A DNA stretch of 48,549 nt, taken from Enhygromyxa salina (lineage in GTDB: Bacteria; Myxococcota_A; Polyangia; Nannocystales; Nannocystaceae). Position 1 is the stretch's first letter. Every line of letters begins with the position of its first letter. The stretch is taken from contig NZ_PVNL01000088.1 of assembly GCF_002994635.1 (NCBI RefSeq), positions 1 through 48,549 of the forward strand. Direction: 5' to 3'. Both the position numbers and the translations under genes were made by a program. Below, piece by piece: positions 10,966-18,903 of the stretch. The notes under the pieces are model-generated. The model was not told where the DNA came from and ran no database searches. It saw nothing but the letters and a program-made list of their open reading frames with translations.

Positions 10966-12540
10966 TCAGTCGGTCGTGGTGGGGGAATCTGGCGGGCGCG
11001 TGCGCAGCTGCTCGACCGCGGCGTCGAGCACGGGGTCGCGACCGGCGACATAGTCGGCGCGGGACTCGGGGACCACGAGCTCGGGGACCACACCCTCGCC
11101 TTCAGCGACGGTGCCCTTGCCGCTGTGATAGTCGCCCACGACGTACTGGATCATTCCACCGTCCGGCAGGGTCTCGATCATCGAGGGCAGCGCCATGCCA
11201 GCGCTGGGACCAGCGCCGGCGATCGTCACGCGACCGACGTCGCGCATGCCGAGCGCGAAGATCTCCGAGGTGCTCGCCGTGCCCTCGTCGACGAGGATCA
11301 CGATCGGTCCGTCGAACGCCTCGGGGTTGGGCTCGACGTTGAACTCTTGATTGAACTCCCGCATCTGCAGCACGCCGAGGCTGGTGGCCTCGCGCAGGAA
11401 CATGCGGGCGATCGGGATCGACATGGCCCCGACGCCGCCAGGGTTGCCACGCAGGTCGATGATCAGCGCGGCCATGCCCTGCGCGCGCAGCTCGTCGACG
11501 CCGCTGCGCAGCCGCTCGGTCATGGGCAACATCCAGAAGTTGAAGGCGAGGTAGCCGACCTTGACGGCGCCGGGCTCGGGCGCGTCGGGGATCATCCGCG
11601 ACTCGACGGTGGTCGGCAGGTTGCGGAGGTTGCCCAGGCTGATGCGCTCGCCCTCGGGCAGGAAGCAGGCGACCTCGAGCTCGCGCTTGGCGTCGCCGTC
11701 GCTGGGATCGAGAAATCCGACCCGCTTGGTGCCGCCCTCGGGGCAGCTGAGCATCGCGCCGATCGCCTGGGCGATCAGGAACGCGGTCTCGGCCGGGCGG
11801 CCCGCGCGAGCTTCGACGCCGCTCGCGACCTCTTGGGCGAGGCTGTCGACCGACTCACCTGCGACCTCGGTCAGGATCGCGCCGCGGGGCAGGCCGCTCG
11901 CGTGATCGTCGACGGCCTCATCGACGACGACGGCGGCAAATTTCGACGGCGACGGGCCAGGCTCGAGCGCGAGCCAGCGGATCGTGATGGGAACGGTCGC
12001 GGGGCCGCTGTCGCGCGCGCGGGTGCGACTCGGTGTCGGGGCCGTGGCGTGCAGGTGGCTCTGGCCGAGCAGGCCGAGCAGCTCGTTGATCGCCGCGTAG
12101 GCGGCGGTCGTGTCGTCGCCGGCCGCGACGATCTGCTTGGCGTACTGCTCGCGCAGCGCGGGCCAGTCGAGGCAGGCGAGCGTGGGATCGTAGTGCTTGT
12201 GCCCGACCGTGCGCCAAACTTGCTCGAACGCGGCCATGTGCGGCGCGTCGGGCAGCGCGGGCAAGGTCTGCTCGTCGAGCGCGTCCCACGAGCGGCAGTC
12301 GGGGGTGTGCGGCGGGCCCTCGGCCTCGAGCGCGGCGAGCGAGTGAGGATCTGGCGGCTTCGGGGTGTCTTTGCAGGCCCAGCAGCAGACGCACAGTCCC
12401 AGCGCGGCCAGCTTGGCCGTGGTCGCGCCCAACTTGGCCGTGGTCGCGCCCAACTTGGCCGTGGCCGCGCCCAGTTTGGCCCTGGCCGCACGGAGCTGGC
12501 CAGCGAAGTGGGGACGTGGTGCGAAGCCGACCTGCGTCAC
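10966..12540 (-). CDS. S41-family peptidase-like protein lacking the catalytic lysine
   Basis: A 524-residue protein starting with a GTG whose GTGA overlaps the stop of the Crp-family gene by 4 nt. That supports translational coupling and rejects a longer open frame that runs antiphase through the regulator. The N-terminus holds four AKLG(A/T)(A/T)T-type repeats, then a hydrophobic Cys-rich stretch (LGLCVCCWAC) that may be a lipoprotein signal. The C-terminal half is S41-like: LIIDLRGNPGGVGAMSIP and VILVDEGTASTSEIFALGMRDVG. Aligned to CtpA/Tsp, Ser423 and the Asp 11 residues later are kept, but the Lys expected 25 residues after Ser (FGKG) is Gly. It may be a tricorn-type variant or inactive. 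Confidence 0.8.
   Translation of the reverse strand: MTQVGFAPRPHFAGQLRAARAKLGAATAKLGATTAKLGATTAKLAALGLCVCCWACKDTPKPPDPHSLAALEAEGPPHTPDCRSWDALDEQTLPALPDAPHMAAFEQVWRTVGHKHYDPTLACLDWPALREQYAKQIVAAGDDTTAAYAAINELLGLLGQSHLHATAPTPSRTRARDSGPATVPITIRWLALEPGPSPSKFAAVVVDEAVDDHASGLPRGAILTEVAGESVDSLAQEVASGVEARAGRPAETAFLIAQAIGAMLSCPEGGTKRVGFLDPSDGDAKRELEVACFLPEGERISLGNLRNLPTTVESRMIPDAPEPGAVKVGYLAFNFWMLPMTERLRSGVDELRAQGMAALIIDLRGNPGGVGAMSIPIARMFLREATSLGVLQMREFNQEFNVEPNPEAFDGPIVILVDEGTASTSEIFALGMRDVGRVTIAGAGPSAGMALPSMIETLPDGGMIQYVVGDYHSGKGTVAEGEGVVPELVVPESRADYVAGRDPVLDAAVEQLRTRPPDSPTTTD
12410..12493 (-). repeat. In-frame 21-nt tandem repeat, four units
   Basis: Four consecutive 21-mers built on (A/G)ACTTGGCCGTGGTCGCGCC encode the AKLGATT heptads at the N-terminus of the S41-like protein. 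The middle two units differ by one base; the outer two are more diverged. The unit length keeps the frame, so copy number can change without breaking the gene. Confidence 0.85.
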
Positions 12541-13244
12541 TCGTAGGTGACCATCTCGAGCGCGCTCAGATCCATGACCACGATCTCTTGGCGGCTCAGC
12601 TTGAGGATGCCCTCGCGCTGCATGCGGTTGAGGGCGCGCGAGATCTCCTCGCGGACAGTGCCGAGTCGCGCCGCGACCGTGTTCATGTCGAGCGCCCGCG
12701 GGATCACGTGAGCCTTGCCCTGCTCGGCGCCGCTGCGGATCGCCAGCGTGTACAAGAAGCTGGCCAGTCGGCGCTGCACGGAGCGCAGCGAGAGATCCAA
12801 GATCAGATCGATCAGTCGGTTGGCGCGAAACGCTTGGTGGCGCATCAGCGCGAACGCCATCGCTTCGGACTGCGACAGCAGCTTGATCACCAAGTCTGTG
12901 TCGAAGCGCCACACGTCGCCGTCGGTCATGGCGAACGCCGAGGCCGCACACTGGACCTCGCGCGGCAAGAAGCCCTCACCGATCAGCTTGCCAGCGCCGG
13001 CTAGATACAAGATCTGCTCGCGGCCCTCGGACGAGATCAGGCTGAGCTTGAACTCGCCGGACCTGACCAGGAACAAGCCTGGCCCTGGGTCACCTCGGCG
13101 GAACACAGGGCGCTTGCGCTTGAGCTCCACTCGCGTGGCGCTCTCACTAAAGGTCTTGATGACCTCCTCAGGGACCTTGTCCCAACCGGCATACCGCAAC
13201 AGATGGCTGCGGATCTCCTCGGCTTCGGCGGGCTCGATGGCCAT
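12537..13244 (-). CDS. Crp/FNR-family transcriptional regulator
   Basis: A 235-residue regulator. Residues ~20-140 form a cyclic-nucleotide-binding-type beta-barrel (RRGDPGPGLFLVRSGEFKLSL, GEGFLPREVQCAASAFAMTDGDVWRF). A long dimer helix follows, then a Crp-type helix-turn-helix near 185-215 (DMNTVAARLGTVREEISRALNRMQREGIL). The phosphate-binding cassette is not the strict RxA(T/S) form of E. coli CRP, so the ligand is uncertain. There is no N-terminal FNR cysteine cluster. It is the first gene of a three-gene minus-strand unit and overlaps the S41-like gene by 4 nt, so it may regulate that unit or respond to envelope state. Confidence 0.88.
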   Translation of the reverse strand: MAIEPAEAEEIRSHLLRYAGWDKVPEEVIKTFSESATRVELKRKRPVFRRGDPGPGLFLVRSGEFKLSLISSEGREQILYLAGAGKLIGEGFLPREVQCAASAFAMTDGDVWRFDTDLVIKLLSQSEAMAFALMRHQAFRANRLIDLILDLSLRSVQRRLASFLYTLAIRSGAEQGKAHVIPRALDMNTVAARLGTVREEISRALNRMQREGILKLSRQEIVVMDLSALEMVTYE

Positions 13245-13359
13245 GCGGCGAGTGTAACGGCAAGCGGAGGATCCGCCAAAGCCAGACCCGCCCGCTCGGT
13301 CGGTCCCGTCGCGGGCTTGTCGCGGGCGGTCGCGCCTAGCCGGAAGCGCAGTGGTAGGG

Positions 13360-13779
13360 CTAGCCGAGGATCCGGCGGGCCGCGGTCACGCTCCGCATCA
13401 CACCCAGCGCGCGGGTCGAAGGCTGGCCGCCCAGCGCCGCGACGTGGAGGGTCTCGCCGAGCACCTTGATCGACTTGACACTCAGGTCCCGATGCTCGCC
13501 GTTGCGCTTGATCGTGGCCTTGGCACGCCCGCGAGACACGATTGGTGTGATCGCCGCGAGCATCTCGAGGTCGAGATCCGTGCTGCTGCTGGCGACCAGC
13601 ATCCCGTAGTCGTCGGCGATCAGCACGACGTCGAGGTCGCTGCCCTGGGCCGCCGCCGACAGGGCCAGCTCGATGGCGTCGCCGGTGCCTTTCGAGCGCT
13701 GCTTTCGGCGTTCAGCGACGCGGCGGCCGGGACGGGGGAGGGGGGTGACACGGATGGGTGAGCGCGCGGTCGAGTTCAT
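13360..13779 (-). CDS. Small protein, possibly roadblock/LC7-like
   Basis: A 139-residue protein. The first 35 residues are basic and probably disordered. The remainder has a pattern LDVVLIADDYGMLVASS followed by an acidic helix (DLDLEMLAAITPIV) and LSVKSIKVLGETLHVAAL, which resembles roadblock/LC7 (MglB-type) domains that act with small GTPases. The resemblance is by pattern only. No partner GTPase is adjacent. It is divergent from the CtpA-type protease gene, with a perfect palindrome in the shared upstream region. Confidence 0.55.
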   Translation of the reverse strand: MNSTARSPIRVTPLPRPGRRVAERRKQRSKGTGDAIELALSAAAQGSDLDVVLIADDYGMLVASSSTDLDLEMLAAITPIVSRGRAKATIKRNGEHRDLSVKSIKVLGETLHVAALGGQPSTRALGVMRSVTAARRILG

Positions 13780-13805
13780 GAGAGGCGTCCTCGGTTGGTA
13801 CGTCC

Positions 13806-13825
13806 TTATCCTACATGTAGGATAA
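13806..13825. promoter_or_regulatory. Perfect 20-bp palindrome, candidate operator
   Basis: TTATCCTACA followed by its exact reverse complement TGTAGGATAA, with no spacer. It lies 26 nt upstream of the minus-strand start at 13779 and about 80 nt upstream of the preferred plus-strand start at 13908. It is AT-rich in a GC-rich background. Perfect dyad symmetry in a divergent promoter region is typical of a dimeric regulator site; the protein is unknown. Confidence 0.6.
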
Positions 13826-13907
13826 TGTGCTCGGCCAGGAATTTACATTTTCGAGGACCCCCGGCCTGGAGGTGGACCCAAGTGCCAGGCTTGGTCACCA
13901 TGAGAAG

Positions 13908-15098
13908 GTGCGTTGGTCCCGGTCGTCGCTGCTGCTCGGCTTGTCGCTGGGCGTGATCAGCACACTCACGCTCCAGTGGGCGATCTCCGAGGCCGATGCC
14001 AGTAGGGGCAAGGGCAAGGGCGCCAGCGCGCCGCTCGAGCGCCAGCAGTTTCACGACAGCCTCGACGTCGTGCTCGATCGCTACGTCGAGCCGGTCGATG
14101 CGCCCGAGGTGATGTCGCGGGGACTCAAGCACATGGTCGCGGGGCTCGATCCCTACAGTCACTACCTGACCGCGAGCGAGCGCGACCTGGCGACCAAGCG
14201 CCAGCGGCAGGGCGCCGACGCGGGGCTGGTGACCGCGCTGCATGGGGCCGGCAACCAGGGCGGCGCCGAGCTCGAGGTGATCGCCGTGCACCCGCGCAGC
14301 CCGGCGGACAAGCTGGGCCTCACGCCCGGGACTCGAATCCTCGCGATTCGCGGTCGACCCTGTTCTACGCTGCTGAGCAACGTCGAGGCCCAGGTCCAGC
14401 TCAGCGGCGCCGCGGGTGAGATCGTCGGCTTGACGATCGAGCGAGGCAGCGGCCCGGAGCTGCTCGACGTCGAGCTGGCCAAGCCCAGCGCCGAGGCGGG
14501 CGTGTCGGCGGCGCTGATCGACGCGGGCGGCGGCCGGTCGGTCGGGCACCTTGCGATCCACAGCTTCCGCGCTGGCACGGGCGAGCAGGTCAAGCGGGCG
14601 CTGGCCAAGTTGAAGAGCGGCGCGGGTGGCCAGGGGCTCGCGGGCGTGGTGCTGGATCTGCGCGGCAACCCGGGCGGCGAGGTCGACGAGGCCGTGTTGG
14701 TCGCGGATCTGTTCATCGCGGCGGGGGTGCTGACGCGGACCCGCGGTCGCGGCGGCGTGATCATGCGCGAAGAACTTGCGACGCAAGCGGGGACCGACAG
14801 CGAGACGCCGCTGATCGTGCTGCAGGATCGGCGCTCGGCCTCGGCGGCGGAGCTGCTCGCGGTCGCGCTGCAAGACAACCGTCGAGCCAAGGTCATGGGT
14901 GAGCGCAGCTTTGGGAAGGGCACGGTGCAAGAAGTGATCGGGATCCCCGATGGCTCGCTGCTCACGCTGACCGTCGCGCGCTATTTTTCCCCGGACGATC
15001 GCGCGATCGATGGACAGGGCGTGACGCCCGATCTGGTGGTCGAGCAAGCCGACGGGCGCGCGGCTGTCGAAGCTGCGGCGCGCGAGCTGGCTCGCTGA
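13908..15098 (+). CDS. C-terminal processing peptidase (S41, CtpA-like)
   Basis: A 396-residue secreted or membrane-anchored serine protease. The GTG at 13908 gives MRWSRSSLLLGLSLGVISTL, a signal/anchor; the frame also extends to a GTG at 13827 beside the palindrome, so the start is uncertain. A PDZ domain (about 100-180; HPRSPADKLGLTPGTRILAI) precedes the catalytic core with VLDLRGNPGGEVDEAV. The catalytic elements are complete: Ser312 in RSASAAE, Asp323 and Lys337 in ERSFGKGTVQ. It ends with the usual DGQGVTPDLVVEQ. Likely role: processing of C-terminal tails of periplasmic proteins or cell-wall hydrolases. It contrasts with the lysine-less S41-like protein 1.4 kb away. Confidence 0.9.
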   Translation: MRWSRSSLLLGLSLGVISTLTLQWAISEADASRGKGKGASAPLERQQFHDSLDVVLDRYVEPVDAPEVMSRGLKHMVAGLDPYSHYLTASERDLATKRQRQGADAGLVTALHGAGNQGGAELEVIAVHPRSPADKLGLTPGTRILAIRGRPCSTLLSNVEAQVQLSGAAGEIVGLTIERGSGPELLDVELAKPSAEAGVSAALIDAGGGRSVGHLAIHSFRAGTGEQVKRALAKLKSGAGGQGLAGVVLDLRGNPGGEVDEAVLVADLFIAAGVLTRTRGRGGVIMREELATQAGTDSETPLIVLQDRRSASAAELLAVALQDNRRAKVMGERSFGKGTVQEVIGIPDGSLLTLTVARYFSPDDRAIDGQGVTPDLVVEQADGRAAVEAAARELAR

Positions 15099-15263
15099 CT
15101 ATGTCTCGCTAGTGGCACGCAGACGCGGCGTCGGACTGAAGACCAGTGGCGAGCGTCGAATCCAGCTGAGCGCCACCTGGCGTGTGTCGTGGAGGTGAGC
15201 GCGAGAACAGTTGCTGCACGGATCATTGGTCGCTCGATCGGTCTGGTGTAACAACTACACGCC

Positions 15264-15896
15264 GTGTCAGAAGTTCGTCCGCCACTAGAAGATCCGCGTC
15301 TCGACTACCCAGCGACCCAGCGCAACCGCGAGGCGATCTTGGCGGTGCTGCGCGAGGTCCTGCCCGCGCAGGGGACCGTGCTCGAGCTCGCGAGCGGCAG
15401 CGGCCAGCACGTCGCGTTCTTCGCGAGCGCGCTGCCCCAGCTGCGCTGGCAACCGAGCGATCACGACCCGAGCGTGTTCGCGAGCATCGCGGCGTGGACG
15501 GCTGATCTCGACAACGTGGCCGCACCGCTCCAGATCGACGCGACCAGCCCTACGTGGCCGCTGGGCCCCGACTTGGCCTGCGACGCGGTGATCTGCGCGA
15601 ACATGATCCACATCTCGCCGTGGGCGGCGTGCCTGGGTCTGCTCGATGGCGTGTCAGGGTGTCTCCGCGAAGCCGGTCCGCTGTGTCTGTATGGGCCCTT
15701 CATGCGCGGTGGCGTGCACACGGCACCGAGCAACGAGGCGTTCGACCACAGCCTGCGGTCACGGGATCCAAGCTGGGGTGTTCGCGATCTCGACGTCGTC
15801 GAGCAGGCGGCTGCGCAGCGCGGGCTGGTTTTGGACCGTGTGTTCGAGATGCCCGCGAACAACCTGACAGTGGTGCTTCGCCGCACGAAGCGCTGA
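15264..15896 (+). CDS. DUF938 SAM-dependent methyltransferase-like protein
   Basis: A 210-residue protein of the DUF938 family. Early residues RNREAILAVLREVLP and the glycine-rich SAM motif VLELASGSGQHVAFFA (about 39-54) are clear, followed by WQPSDHDPSVFASI and the family stretch ANMIHISPWAACLGLLDG. The substrate is unknown. The start is GTG at 15264. Immediately upstream is a short inverted repeat GTGTA-acaac-TACAC (15246-15260), which could be an operator or leader hairpin. The gene stands alone. Confidence 0.85.
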   Translation: MSEVRPPLEDPRLDYPATQRNREAILAVLREVLPAQGTVLELASGSGQHVAFFASALPQLRWQPSDHDPSVFASIAAWTADLDNVAAPLQIDATSPTWPLGPDLACDAVICANMIHISPWAACLGLLDGVSGCLREAGPLCLYGPFMRGGVHTAPSNEAFDHSLRSRDPSWGVRDLDVVEQAAAQRGLVLDRVFEMPANNLTVVLRRTKR

Positions 15897-15997
15897 TTCT
15901 CGCGGGTTGGACAGCGTGGCAACACCGGTTGCGTCGCGGCTAGGGCATGCGTAGCGACAGCGAGTGAGATCATTGGACTTTTAACAAAGTCGTGTGA

Positions 15998-16027
15998 TTG
16001 ACGGTGTCTTGTTCGCGTTGGTATGCA
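15998..16027 (+). promoter_or_regulatory. Candidate promoter of the small ORF at 16094
   Basis: TTGACG (15998-16003) and TATGCA (16022-16027) with an 18-nt spacer, in a locally AT-richer stretch. It is a motif match only, but it lies 67 nt upstream of the small ORF and on its strand. Confidence 0.35.
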
Positions 16028-16093
16028 GAATGCACAACCGAGCTAGGTGCGGCATTTCGCCCCGCCAGCGCCGAAGGACCAGCAGGAACCGCC

Positions 16094-16261
16094 ATGAACC
16101 GCTACGACCGTCAAGATCTCGAATTTGTCCGCATGTTCGTCGACTGCGTCACAATTCGCCCGTTTCTCAATGACCTATTGCGACTCAAGCGAACCATGGC
16201 GATGTTCAATCGCTCGATCGCCGTGCAGCAACCCAAAGACAAGTCGACCGTGGCAGCTTGA
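16094..16261 (+). CDS. Small hypothetical protein (55 aa)
   Basis: Starts at ATG 16094 (MNRYDRQDLEFVRMFVDCV), with purine-rich AGCAGGAA a few bases upstream and the candidate promoter further up. It is predicted helical and basic in the middle (NDLLRLKRTMAMFNRS). Codon use is less GC3-rich than in neighbouring genes. No family recognised. The longer in-frame reading from 15998 lacks a ribosome-binding site. It lies just before the convergent TonB receptor gene. Confidence 0.45.
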   Translation: MNRYDRQDLEFVRMFVDCVTIRPFLNDLLRLKRTMAMFNRSIAVQQPKDKSTVAA

Positions 16262-16291
16262 CCGAAGTATGCAGATAATTGTGCACGTTCA

Positions 16292-18796
16292 TCAGAACAC
16301 GGCGCGCAATCCTAGCGTGGGAAGTACATAGCGAATGGCCTGTGGGTTCACGCAGCCGTCGTTCACCGCAGCACCAATGCTGCCCTCGGACAGCGAGTCA
16401 CAGCGCAGCACCTCGCGCGCAAAGTTTGCGTTGGCCAGGTCCAGATACAGATGCAAGCGAGCCTGACGAAGTGAGAAGATTCGCTCGACGCGAACGTCGA
16501 GCTGCATGAACGCGGGCAGCCGGGCGTCGTTGCGGTGCTCGGTCCACGCGTCGACGAGATCCTCGAGCTCACCGTCTTCATCGAGCTGCCGCGTGGTGTA
16601 GGGCCTGCCGCTGTTGACGTGGAGGCGCCCGCCGATCCGCCACTTGCGGCTGATGTTCCAGCCGAGCACGGCGTTGAGGATGTGGCGCTGGTCCCAGGTC
16701 GCGGGCGCGAAGCCGCCGAGCGGGTAGTCCCGCACAGACCACGACAAGGTGTAGGCCAGCCAGCCGTAGAGCTTGCCGTCCGGGACCAGGCGCAACATGG
16801 TCTCGAGTCCCCAGCTCCACCCGGACACCCGGATCAGATAATCGTCGAGCTCGTCGGCGGTCGAAGGATCGCCGCTCGCGTCCAGACCCTGGCTGAGCTC
16901 GTAGTCCTGCATGTTGGTCAGGCGCCCGAGGTAGGCGTCCTGGCTGAGCACCGCACGATCCGCGATCTCGAAGGTCCAGCCGAAGCTGCCCTGAAGGTTG
17001 CGCTGCAGCCCGTCCTCCAGCCCGACGCTCTCGATCCCGGGGATCGGCAGCGGCGGGTCGGGGGCTTGGTGATACAGACCCACGCTCTGGCGCAGGCTCA
17101 CGCGCTCGCTGACTTGCTCGCGGACCAGCACGCGTGGATCGAAGCCCAGCGCGCTCGAGACCGCCCGGGCGGTGGGCAGGTACGGGCTCGGCCCCTGCGC
17201 GACCCACAGATCCCCGCGGATCCCCGGACGGATCTCGAGCGGACCCTTGCGGTAAGCGAGGTCGAGGTACAGCCCGGTGACCGAGACGACCCGCTCGCTC
17301 AGCAACAGCGCGAGGTCTTCGACCGAGTTGGTGAGGTCACCCGCGCCGAGTCCCCGTGGCAGGCGAAAGATCTGGAGCTCCTGATCGAGGCCAGTGTGGA
17401 GCGTGACGCGCTCGCTCACGCGAAGCTGCGCGTCGAGCCGCGGGGCCACCCGCCACTGATCGACATGGATCGACTGCACGCCCGAGCGATCGAGGCCCAG
17501 CGTCACGCGGTAGTCGATCCGGCCGCCGTTGCGGATCCGCTGGCGGATCCGCTGATCAATGCGATGAAATTCCAGGCGCACGTAGGGATCGGGATCCTCG
17601 TCGAGCTCCTCCGTGACCGTGCCGTTGTCGTCGAGCGAGTGGACCAGCGCGCGACGCTGGCCGAGCTCGTCGTAGCTGCCAAACACGAACGCGGTGTAGC
17701 GAGCGCGCGGTCCCAGGTCGTGATCGAGGCGAGCCTGGTAGTCCCAGAACTGGATGTTGACGTTGAGCGAGGGGATCGCCGAGAGGATCAGGCCGGTGTA
17801 GCTGTAGTGCCCGGCGAGCGTCAGCGCGCCGCGACCGGGCAGCCGACAGCGCGGGGCGGGGGCGCCGGGCTCCGGCGTGGGAGCTGCGGCGGCGCAGGCA
17901 GGGTCGCGCGGTCGATCAAATGGGATCTCGAGCAGCGCGCCAGCGTCGGTCAGGCGAACGTCCAGCTCGCCCCTGACCCGATCGCGCGCGGCCAGGCGGG
18001 TCCGACCCTCGACGATGCCGCTCGCGAAGCGACCGAGTCGAACCGGCGCGCCGCTCGGATAGAAGTCGACCTCGTCGATGAAGTAGGGGTGCACGACGGA
18101 CGGACCGATCGCGACATGAAACAGCGCGGGGACCCTGATGCCGTCGAGGTAGTAGCCAGTGTTGCCGGGCGCGGCTCCCCGCACGACCACGTAGGGCAAG
18201 AAGCCCGAGACCTGGGCCGCGCCCGGCAGCGACTTAATCACACCAAAGGGATCGCCGCCCGAGCCGGGCACCTCGTGCAGCTCTTGCTCGCGCAGGGTCG
18301 TGCGGCTGACCGCGACCGGGCGCTCGGTCCGGACGACGGTGCGATAGCGGTTGCCCCCGAGCGCCGGTTGCACGCGCAGCTCGATCACCTGCTGCTCGCC
18401 GCGGGTGACCTCGACCTCGAACTCGAGCGGGTCGTATCCGTCGGCGCGAATTGAGAATGTGTGGGTGCCCGGCTCGAGCCACAGCTGCGCGACCCCGCGA
18501 GCGTCGGTCTGCAGTGGTGCGGGTGCGTCGAGCTCTGGGTCGACGACCGGGTCGACCTCGAGCAAGCGCGCGCCCGCGAGCGGATCCCGAGTGCCGTGGA
18601 CCCACACGACGAGTCGCAGCTGACCGTGCGTCGCCGGACTGGGATCTAGCGGCGCGTCGGCGTTCGCGTCGGCGTTCGAGTCATCGCCGAGGACGGGCGC
18701 GGGCGCGGGCGCGGGCTCGGCGGCGGTCGCGTCGCCGTGGTTCGGCGGTGGCGGACCGAGCAACACGCCGCCGAGCAGGATCGCCGCCACGAGCAC
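16292..18796 (-). CDS. TonB-dependent outer-membrane receptor
   Basis: An 834-residue receptor from a GTG start. A hydrophobic N-terminal signal (LVAAILLGGVLLG) leads to a Pro/Ala/Asp-rich linker and a carboxypeptidase-regulatory-like domain (about 58-140; ADGYDPLEFEVEVTRGEQQ). The plug follows (about 155-270; VPGSGGDPFGVIKSLPGAAQ, VVVRGAAPGNTGYYLDGIRV), then a long beta-barrel ending in a terminal Phe (LGLRAVF), the usual assembly signal. The barrel has the NSGRPYTTR-type strand seen in TonB receptors. The substrate is unknown. No exbB/exbD/tonB is adjacent. It is probably transcribed alone; the OmpA-like lipoprotein gene upstream shares the strand. Confidence 0.88.
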   Translation of the reverse strand: MLVAAILLGGVLLGPPPPNHGDATAAEPAPAPAPVLGDDSNADANADAPLDPSPATHGQLRLVVWVHGTRDPLAGARLLEVDPVVDPELDAPAPLQTDARGVAQLWLEPGTHTFSIRADGYDPLEFEVEVTRGEQQVIELRVQPALGGNRYRTVVRTERPVAVSRTTLREQELHEVPGSGGDPFGVIKSLPGAAQVSGFLPYVVVRGAAPGNTGYYLDGIRVPALFHVAIGPSVVHPYFIDEVDFYPSGAPVRLGRFASGIVEGRTRLAARDRVRGELDVRLTDAGALLEIPFDRPRDPACAAAAPTPEPGAPAPRCRLPGRGALTLAGHYSYTGLILSAIPSLNVNIQFWDYQARLDHDLGPRARYTAFVFGSYDELGQRRALVHSLDDNGTVTEELDEDPDPYVRLEFHRIDQRIRQRIRNGGRIDYRVTLGLDRSGVQSIHVDQWRVAPRLDAQLRVSERVTLHTGLDQELQIFRLPRGLGAGDLTNSVEDLALLLSERVVSVTGLYLDLAYRKGPLEIRPGIRGDLWVAQGPSPYLPTARAVSSALGFDPRVLVREQVSERVSLRQSVGLYHQAPDPPLPIPGIESVGLEDGLQRNLQGSFGWTFEIADRAVLSQDAYLGRLTNMQDYELSQGLDASGDPSTADELDDYLIRVSGWSWGLETMLRLVPDGKLYGWLAYTLSWSVRDYPLGGFAPATWDQRHILNAVLGWNISRKWRIGGRLHVNSGRPYTTRQLDEDGELEDLVDAWTEHRNDARLPAFMQLDVRVERIFSLRQARLHLYLDLANANFAREVLRCDSLSEGSIGAAVNDGCVNPQAIRYVLPTLGLRAVF

Positions 18797-18903
18797 CGCG
18801 TGATCATACCCGTATGGCCCCGAGCAACGGAGCTCGAGGCCACACAGATGGGATCAGTTGGATGCGGAAGCGCGAGCTGAGCGGGGCGGCCGAAGCCGAC
18901 GGC

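Noticed and set aside
12541..12951. N-terminal extension of the S41-like gene across the Crp-family gene
   Set aside because: The GTGA overlap at 12537-12540 gives a natural coupled start, and the extension would be antiphase to a conserved regulator.
16535..18454. A 639-codon plus-strand frame antisense to the TonB receptor
   Set aside because: Shadow frame; the receptor on the minus strand has plug, barrel and terminal Phe.
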